Shown: one piece after another, positions 1-3,838 of the stretch
Layout of the letters: the number at the start of each line of letters is the position of its first letter
Numbering within the stretch: the first letter of the stretch is position 1
Assembly (NCBI GenBank): GCA_947628125.1
Contig: CANQYR010000070.1
Span: 1-5,135, forward strand
Length of the DNA: 5,135 nt
Direction of reading: 5' to 3'
From: an uncultured Bacilli bacterium
Lineage (GTDB): Bacteria > Bacillota_I > Bacilli_A > RF39 > UBA660
Translations under genes and position numbers: made by a program
The notes under the pieces: model-generated
Databases searched by the model: none
Told to the model about the DNA's origin: nothing
Seen by the model: only the letters and a program-made list of their open reading frames with translations

Positions 1-14
1 TCGTGCTTTTGCAT
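1..14 (-). CDS. Start of an unidentified gene (3' part outside window)
   Basis: Only the start codon and three further full codons (Met-Gln-Lys-His) are visible before the window ends, so the product cannot be named. The start is well supported. A near-perfect Shine-Dalgarno sequence, AAGGAGG on the minus strand (about positions 21-27), lies six bases before the ATG at 12-14. This is one of the strongest ribosome binding sites in the window, which suggests a well-translated gene. The gene follows the terminator of the decayed surface-protein copy, so it is probably transcribed from its own promoter in 15-107. Confidence 0.6.
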
Positions 15-61
15 TTAGCACCTCCTTCTTAAGCGGGTATTCTACAACAAGTTTTGAAAAT

Positions 62-90
62 ATTTTGTCGAACCGTGAAAAAAGTGTTAA
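62..90 (-). promoter_or_regulatory. Possible promoter for the gene starting at position 14
   Basis: On the minus strand TTAACA (85-90) is followed after 17 bases by CAAAAT (62-67). This is a fair -35 (5 of 6 consensus bases) and a weak -10 (4 of 6). A better -10-like hexamer, TAGAAT, lies closer to the gene at about 38-43 but has no -35 at normal spacing. A promoter is expected here because a terminator at 108-131 closes the preceding unit, but the exact element is uncertain. Confidence 0.3.
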
Positions 91-107
91 AAAAATTTAA
101 TTCAATT

Positions 108-131
108 AAAAAAATCTTAGTTTTTGCTAAG
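108..131 (-). terminator. Intrinsic terminator after the decayed surface-protein gene
   Basis: Minus-strand hairpin with a 5-bp stem CTTAG/CTAAG (127-131 with 116-120) and a six-base loop, followed by seven Ts (positions 108-114). The TAG stop codon of the remnant (127-129) lies inside the stem. It is clearly homologous to the terminator at 3785-3807, with matching position, stem and flanking sequence. It separates the remnant from the gene starting at position 14. Confidence 0.7.
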
Positions 132-162
132 ATTCTAAGACAAATGGATTATCTATTTCACC
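126..162 (-). repeat. Direct-repeat copy A: shared 3' end of the two surface-protein paralogues
   Basis: This segment matches 3802-3838 in the same orientation at 31 of 37 positions by hand comparison. It covers half of the terminator stem, the stop codon and the last codons (Phe-Val-Leu-Glu). Similarity extends further at protein level through the Arg-Pro-Thr-(Ile/Leu)-Tyr-Leu motif. It marks an old duplication whose two copies now flank the four-gene operon. Confidence 0.75.
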
Positions 163-346
163 ATAGGTTGGATCATCATTTGGTTTTATTTTGACATCAC
201 TTTTTAAATAAATGGTTGGACGAATAACATCATTTAACACTATCTGATGTGCTCTATTCATTTACTCCTAAGCCATAATTTACTTCATAAGCAGAACTAT
301 CTCAAGAATATTCTTTTTCAAATTTATCTCTTATTATCTTTAACAT
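127..346 (-). pseudogene. Decayed, internally deleted copy of the DUF6273-like surface protein
   Basis: Two minus-strand pieces match the intact protein at 3803-5135. Positions 127-261 encode the C-terminal tail: an IRPTIYLKSDVKI stretch ending NPFVLES, with a TAG stop at 127-129. Positions 260-346 encode MLKIIRDK, then EYS, DSSA and VNYGLGVNE, matching the middle of the intact protein (its KIIQD, SYSWDSSA and GVNYGSGVNEW). The pieces are broken by a frameshift near 240-260: 17 bases stand where the intact gene has 25, between the shared TAACAC and TCATTTACTCC words on the plus strand. A conserved Trp codon has become TGA at 302-304. Right after a Val-Leu-Asn-Asp that belongs to the middle of the protein, the sequence jumps to the C-terminal Arg-Pro-Thr motif, so about 180 codons have been deleted. 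A further weak match to the Val-Tyr-Phe...Cys-Glu region may lie near 368-385. It is almost certainly non-functional. Confidence 0.8.
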
Positions 347-471
347 CTTTGATTATATATGGTTGCTACATTCACAAAATACGCTTGCACACTAAACAAT
401 AATTTGCTATATCTAGCTCTTAATACAATACTTGATAATTATTTATCTTGTTATTGAAAAAATAAGTGTTG
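347..471. other. Gene-free AT-rich stretch, probably more decayed coding DNA
   Basis: No intact gene, RNA or terminator is seen here. It may continue the decayed paralogue, but stops occur in that frame on the minus strand. A different minus-strand frame is open for about 32 codons (340-438) and reads like protein (LRARYSKLLFSVQAYF within it). It has no ATG and no ribosome binding site, so it is not called as a gene. Confidence 0.4.
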
Positions 472-506
472 AAAAAAAAGAACAATCTCGTAAAAAGAGA
501 TAGTTC
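472..506 (-). terminator. Strong intrinsic terminator of the candidate small RNA
   Basis: Minus-strand hairpin with 10-base arms (497-506 and 480-489) that pair at nine of ten positions, a seven-base loop (490-496), and a run of eight Ts (472-479). There is no T-run on the plus-strand side, so it works leftward. It is the strongest terminator in the window and does not directly follow any protein gene. Confidence 0.8.
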
Positions 507-540
507 TAAACCAAAATTATAAAAGCCAATCAGCTTTTAC
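472..540 (-). ncRNA. Candidate small RNA of about 70 nt (novel, unnamed)
   Basis: A near-consensus promoter (547-575) faces a strong terminator (472-506) on the same strand with no reading frame or ribosome binding site between them. Transcription should start near 539-541 and end in the T-tract at 472-479. The RNA would hold a first stem-loop (arms within 513-526 and 533-546, loop 527-532) and then the terminator hairpin. In the minus-strand RNA the first stem has a G-U pair where the plus strand would have an A-C mismatch, so the fold favours the minus strand. The arm starts immediately after the -10, so only about 8 bp of this stem would be inside the RNA. The inverted repeat could therefore instead be an operator. 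No known RNA family is recognised. Confidence 0.5.
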
Positions 541-546
541 AATTTT

Positions 547-575
547 ATTGTATTAAAATATTTTGTATATGTCAA
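547..575 (-). promoter_or_regulatory. Near-consensus sigma-A promoter for the candidate small RNA
   Basis: On the minus strand a perfect TTGACA (570-575) is followed by exactly 17 bases and TACAAT (547-552, five of six consensus bases). This is the best promoter match in the window. It lies about 90 bases beyond the operon's stop codon and its terminators. It points at the small-RNA/terminator unit, not at any intact reading frame. Confidence 0.7.
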
Positions 576-606
576 CGGTGAATTTCCAAGCCACTAAATA
601 AAATCG

Positions 607-633
607 AAAAAGCCCGTTTTTTAATTCTTGGGC
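607..633 (-). terminator. Weak second terminator after the operon
   Basis: Minus-strand GCCC (630-633) pairs with GGGC (612-615) across a 14-base loop and is followed by five Ts (607-611). The stem is only four GC pairs, so on its own it would be weak. It sits just beyond the first operon terminator and may act as a backup. Confidence 0.4.
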
Positions 634-642
634 AATTAATTT

Positions 643-662
643 AAAAAGAAGCCCTACGCTTC
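643..662 (-). terminator. Intrinsic terminator of the four-gene operon
   Basis: Minus-strand GAAGC (658-662) and GCTTC (648-652) form a 5-bp stem around a five-base loop, followed by five Ts (643-647). It begins three bases after the stop codon of the 272-residue gene. Confidence 0.65.
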
Positions 663-664
663 CT

Positions 665-1483
665 TTACTTGATTTTTCTAACTAATTTCATTGGCTTTTG
701 CATTGGTATAACATTTTTATAAAAATTGTTTTCTTCACGGTCTTCAATAATTTTATTGATTTCTGAGTTTAACTCATCTTGATATTCATCTGTACATGGT
801 ACGACTAAGTATTTAGCATTTTTTTGCTCATTTTCATTAAATTTATTAAACTCGTGGATATCATTTTGCCAATACACTTTATCAAATTTTATTTCATCAG
901 GAATGCCAATGATAGCTAATTTTATGTTGTTACATATTCCACATAATAAATTTTGTTTAGTAATGGCATTTAATTTTAATACTTCTTCATAATTATAGGA
1001 TAATGGTAGTAAGGCTGGTTCATTAAGCATTACTACGTTTTTCTTTCTTATTTTGACGGCATTATTTTCAATTGCTATTATTTCATCATCTTCTTCTTTA
1101 AAATTTTGAAAACTTATATAACATAATTTTTGTTTTTTCTCGATTAAATTGTCATAGAAAATTTTTTCATTTTCATTCATTTCTTTTAATGATTTGTTAA
1201 ATTGTTCATTTTCTTTAACAGCATTTTCAATTTTTTGTTGTCTTATTTTGGCATGGATGATATTGATAATAGGTACGAAATAAATAAGTCTTTGAAATAA
1301 TGAATTTTTGATGGTTTTATTTTGGAATAATTTTTGGATACATTCGTTAAATGCTTGTTGGTTAAAAATGTAACCTTTATCTGCTAGGTCTAGGGCAAGT
1401 TTTTCGCCAGTTTTGCTTTCTATTAAGGTTGTATAAAACATTGATATTGTTTCTATTAAGAAAAGCATTATTATTTCTAACAT
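665..1483 (-). CDS. Hypothetical membrane-associated protein, 272 aa
   Basis: I do not recognise this protein and assign no function. It starts with a hydrophobic stretch (residues 1-20) and has a second short hydrophobic segment at about 63-77 (LIYFVPIINII). A Lys/Glu/Asn-rich, probably helical or coiled-coil stretch follows (about 80-118), then a mixed C-terminal half with three cysteines (C180, C183, C230). The C180-G-I-C183 spacing is metal-ligand-like, but one pair is not enough to claim a binding site. The protein ends in a basic tail. The start is firm: AAGAGG precedes the ATG at good spacing and lies within the last codons of mscL, whose stop is only three bases away, so translation of the two is probably coupled. 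It is the last gene of the operon and is followed by a terminator. By position its role may relate to the cell envelope. Confidence 0.75.
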   Translation of the reverse strand: MLEIIMLFLIETISMFYTTLIESKTGEKLALDLADKGYIFNQQAFNECIQKLFQNKTIKNSLFQRLIYFVPIINIIHAKIRQQKIENAVKENEQFNKSLKEMNENEKIFYDNLIEKKQKLCYISFQNFKEEDDEIIAIENNAVKIRKKNVVMLNEPALLPLSYNYEEVLKLNAITKQNLLCGICNNIKLAIIGIPDEIKFDKVYWQNDIHEFNKFNENEQKNAKYLVVPCTDEYQDELNSEINKIIEDREENNFYKNVIPMQKPMKLVRKIK

Positions 1484-1486
1484 TTT

Positions 1487-1873
1487 TTACCTCTTATTTT
1501 TAGCTTTTAGCAAATCTCTTATTTCTTCTAATAATACTATTTGTTCAGATTTACTAGCTGCTTGTTCTTTTTTGTGTTTTCTTGTTAAGCGGTTCATTAT
1601 TTTAATTACTGTGAAAATGCAAAAGGCAATGATTAGAAAGTCAAGGCAATTTTGAATAAATAATCCATAAGCAATAACGGAATCTTTAACCGTTATGGTA
1701 AGTTCGCTAAAATCTAGGCCACCAATAATAAGGCCGATTATAGGCATGATAATATTTTCAACTAAGCTGGTAACTATTTTGCCAAAGGCTGATCCTATTA
1801 CAACACCTACAGCCATGTCTAAGACATTTCCTCTTTCAATAAATGTTTTGAATTCTTTGATAAAATTTTTCAT
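1487..1873 (-). CDS. mscL: Large-conductance mechanosensitive channel MscL
   Basis: MscL is a homopentameric membrane channel that opens under membrane tension and releases solutes during hypo-osmotic shock. At 128 residues it is close to the family's usual ~130. The N-terminal signature is clear: FIERGNVLDMAVGVVIGSAF (12-30) leads into TM1, followed by GKIVTSLVENIIMP (31-44), a short extracellular loop with GGLDF (51-55), TM2 around 69-95 (YGLFIQNCLDFLIIAF) and a C-terminal cytoplasmic helix (about 107-124, ending EEIRDLLK). I place the start at 1871-1873, not at the in-frame ATG at 1910-1912, which would add 13 non-homologous residues. A GGAAG ribosome binding site lies eight bases upstream of the chosen ATG, inside the last codons of the glycosyltransferase gene. 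The gap to that gene is five bases, so it is co-transcribed and probably translationally coupled. Confidence 0.96.
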   Translation of the reverse strand: MKNFIKEFKTFIERGNVLDMAVGVVIGSAFGKIVTSLVENIIMPIIGLIIGGLDFSELTITVKDSVIAYGLFIQNCLDFLIIAFCIFTVIKIMNRLTRKHKKEQAASKSEQIVLLEEIRDLLKAKNKR

Positions 1874-1878
1874 TAATA

Positions 1879-3036
1879 CTACTTCCTTTCTTTGTGCTCT
1901 ATTATAGACCATTCTAAGTCTTTTTGAAATAAAAATTTACCAAAAGCATGCAAATAACTTAATAAAAAGATGGGATGGTATAATAAAACTTCAATATAAA
2001 GTTTAAATGATAGTTTTAAAGTTCTGTTTGTTTTTATTAGTAATACAAGGGTTAATAAAAGACCAAATAAGTATAAAAATATTAAGAAAAGCCAAAATGG
2101 TATATAGTTTAATAATAAAAAGAAAATACCAAAAAAAGGGATAATAAAGGCAAAGACACCTAAGGCCATTTTATAATTTGATCTAGGGTTGTTGATGTTT
2201 TTTAAAGATTGTTTGAGTAGTTTGGGAAGGTAGTTAAAGTAGTTATAAAAATAGCCTTTGATCCATCTACTTCTTTGAGTTATGCTTACTTGATAACTTG
2301 TTGGGGCTTCATCGTAGAATATGGCATCGTTTTGGTATTTGGTTGGGATGTTGTTTAAACTTGCGTATAATGATAGTTCATAGTCTTCGGTTAAGCTATG
2401 AAAAGGAAATGTTTGCCATTTGTTTATTAAGGTGCCACTTATATAAAAACCACTTCCCGAAAAAAGGATATTTTCATTTTTTTTAAGGCTGTTTTTATTT
2501 CTTATTTCGTTTATTAAGATAAATGTTAGCCAAGAGCTTATTGATATGGCGTTGGTTTTATTTTTTAATGATCGATAGCCTAGGGCTAGAGGAAAGCCTT
2601 CGTTATAAGCTTTAAGCATATTTTTGATGTAGTTTTCATCTAGTATGTTATCAGCATCAAAGATAAAGTATAGATCATAAGTTTTTTTGATGTTTTCTAT
2701 TGCTTCTTGAAGGGCATAGCCTTTACTTTTGAGGTTAAGTTTTTGTCTAAGTAATATATTCATATGGTATTTTTTAGCTATTTTAGTTGTAGGATCATTT
2801 GGGTTTTCAATGATGATGTAGACATCTTTAGCATTTATTTTATGACTTTGGATTGTGATTGATTTTAATAGGTCTTCAATGACTTTTGACTCATTTCTAG
2901 CAGGTATTAATATGGCTATTTGAGGATCTTTTTTTACTTTTTTATCTAGTTTATATTTATCTTTGGCAGGCATGATGTTACCAATTACAATCATGAACAT
3001 CGTTATAATAAAACAAAATAATGATAAGTAGATCAT
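1879..3036 (-). CDS. Membrane-bound family 2 glycosyltransferase
   Basis: GT2 (GT-A fold) inverting enzyme of the processive or semi-processive, membrane-anchored type related to BcsA/NodC-like proteins. It would transfer sugar from a nucleotide-sugar donor at the inner face of the membrane, but donor and product cannot be told from sequence. An N-terminal TM helix (about 2-22) is followed by the catalytic domain. That domain shows IPARNES (44-50), the Asp-Ala-Asp metal site (127-129, in FIFDADN), the acceptor-side Thr-Glu-Asp (216-218) and the Gln-x-x-Arg-Trp motif (254-258, QRSRW). About three C-terminal TM segments (roughly 290-335 and 345-365) follow. All expected catalytic residues are present. 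The ATG overlaps the previous gene's TGA as ATGA, with GAGG seven bases upstream, so translation is coupled. Neighbouring membrane genes suggest an envelope polysaccharide or glycolipid role (inference). Confidence 0.9.
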   Translation of the reverse strand: MIYLSLFCFIITMFMIVIGNIMPAKDKYKLDKKVKKDPQIAILIPARNESKVIEDLLKSITIQSHKINAKDVYIIIENPNDPTTKIAKKYHMNILLRQKLNLKSKGYALQEAIENIKKTYDLYFIFDADNILDENYIKNMLKAYNEGFPLALGYRSLKNKTNAISISSWLTFILINEIRNKNSLKKNENILFSGSGFYISGTLINKWQTFPFHSLTEDYELSLYASLNNIPTKYQNDAIFYDEAPTSYQVSITQRSRWIKGYFYNYFNYLPKLLKQSLKNINNPRSNYKMALGVFAFIIPFFGIFFLLLNYIPFWLFLIFLYLFGLLLTLVLLIKTNRTLKLSFKLYIEVLLYHPIFLLSYLHAFGKFLFQKDLEWSIIEHKERK

Positions 3037-3716
3037 TTATGAACCTCAATTACTTTCATATTGGTATAGCTTTCTTTTAATTTATCATCATCAAAGTATT
3101 TGTCAAAGAATCTACCAACAAATGAAATAGGCTGATAGCCGTTATGTCTTAGGGTTTGTCTTATTAAGGCACCCCATGATATTGTAAAGTCAATGACTAC
3201 TAAAAATATTAGTATTTTTGTTAAAATAAGACCAAACTTTTTAGGTAAAGATTCTACTATGTTAGATATGGTCGGATAAAATATTTTTAATAAGACAAGC
3301 GCAAGAAGTCCCCAGACAATGGCAAAGGGAATGGTTGTTCTACCATTGATGTTTAGTATTTCATTTGAGTAGTCCCATGACACAGTGCCTAAAAATGTTT
3401 CTTGTAAAAAGCTGATTAAGTATTCAAAACTCCCACCAAGTAAAGAGCCATATAGTAAAATTTGCCAATCTTTTCGTTCTTTTCTTCCTAAAATACCAAT
3501 CATTAATATTGCTCCAAAACCATAAACGGGTGATAAGGGTCCCCATATAACTCCCCTTCTTAGTTGCCATACCCATTCATGATGAAAATGATAATGCATA
3601 AATAAGTTTAATAGTTCTTCATAGTATGCACCAAAAACGCAACCGAATAAAAAAATCCAAAAAAATTTATAAAAACAACGCCCTTGGGCAAATTTTTCGT
3701 TTTTATTTTCAGTCAT
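3033..3716 (-). CDS. CmpB-like multi-pass membrane protein (putative ABC-transporter type IV, PF06541)
   Basis: This is an integral membrane protein of 227 residues. It matches from memory the family called putative ABC-transporter type IV / CmpB, for which I know no firm biochemical function. The signature is the stretch RRGVIWGPLSPVYGFGA (53-69), followed by GGSFEYLISFLQE (94-106), VSWDYSN (112-118) and LNINGRT (121-127). About five TM segments are visible: 17-37, 60-77, 86-104, 128-147 and 163-182. It is the first gene of the operon. The ATG at 3714-3716 has a GGAAG ribosome binding site nine bases upstream and a promoter at 3741-3769. Its TGA stop overlaps the glycosyltransferase start. 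No ATP-binding subunit is encoded nearby, so the transporter label should not be taken literally. Confidence 0.85.
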   Translation of the reverse strand: MTENKNEKFAQGRCFYKFFWIFLFGCVFGAYYEELLNLFMHYHFHHEWVWQLRRGVIWGPLSPVYGFGAILMIGILGRKERKDWQILLYGSLLGGSFEYLISFLQETFLGTVSWDYSNEILNINGRTTIPFAIVWGLLALVLLKIFYPTISNIVESLPKKFGLILTKILIFLVVIDFTISWGALIRQTLRHNGYQPISFVGRFFDKYFDDDKLKESYTNMKVIEVHK

Positions 3717-3740
3717 TGCAAATCACTTCCACTTATTATA

Positions 3741-3769
3741 ATTTTAGCATAATATGTACTTTTTTACAA
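3741..3769 (-). promoter_or_regulatory. Operon promoter with extended -10
   Basis: On the minus strand TTGTAA (3764-3769, four of six) is followed by a 17-base spacer ending in TGC and then TAAAAT (3741-3746, five of six). The TG one base before the -10 makes it an extended -10 element, which compensates for the weak -35. Transcription would start near 3734, giving a leader of about 18 bases before the ATG at 3716. An alternative -10, TATAAT, lies at 3735-3740. The promoter sits directly after the upstream gene's terminator, so the operon is an independent unit. Confidence 0.6.
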
Positions 3770-3784
3770 AAAAATTTGCACAAG

Positions 3785-3807
3785 AAAAAATCTTAGCCAA
3801 AGCTAAG
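3785..3807 (-). terminator. Intrinsic terminator overlapping the stop codon of the surface-protein gene
   Basis: Minus-strand CTTAGC (3802-3807) and GCTAAG (3792-3797) form a perfect 6-bp stem with a four-base loop, followed after one A by six Ts (3785-3790). The TAG stop codon (3803-3805) is inside the first arm of the stem. A homologous hairpin lies at 108-131. Confidence 0.8.
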
Positions 3808-3838
3808 GTTCTAAGACAAACGGATCACCTATATCTCC
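3802..3838 (-). repeat. Direct-repeat copy B: shared 3' end of the two surface-protein paralogues
   Basis: Counterpart of 126-162, same orientation, 31 of 37 positions identical. The two copies lie about 3.7 kb apart and bracket the whole operon. Confidence 0.75.

Noticed and set aside
63..72. TTTTGTCGAA, matching the Spo0A box core
   Set aside because: A single 7-base core match in AT-rich DNA is expected by chance, and nothing in the window indicates sporulation or Spo0A.
513..546. Inverted repeat read as a plus-strand terminator
   Set aside because: The plus-strand fold has an A-C mismatch and no clean T-run, and no plus-strand gene precedes it. The minus-strand reading pairs better.
1695..1907. 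Plus-strand frames within mscL, the glycosyltransferase and the surface gene (also 2298-2486 and 4535-4720)
   Set aside because: All are antisense to clearly identified or well-supported genes, without start signals or recognisable products.
1874..1912. Upstream ATG extending MscL by 13 residues
   Set aside because: The extension lies inside the glycosyltransferase gene and has no MscL similarity. The downstream ATG at 1871-1873 has a well-placed GGAAG site and begins the canonical N-terminus.
126..3838. Composite transposon or CRISPR explanation for the repeats
   Set aside because: There is no transposase, no terminal inverted repeats and no regularly spaced short repeats. The repeats are homologous gene ends.
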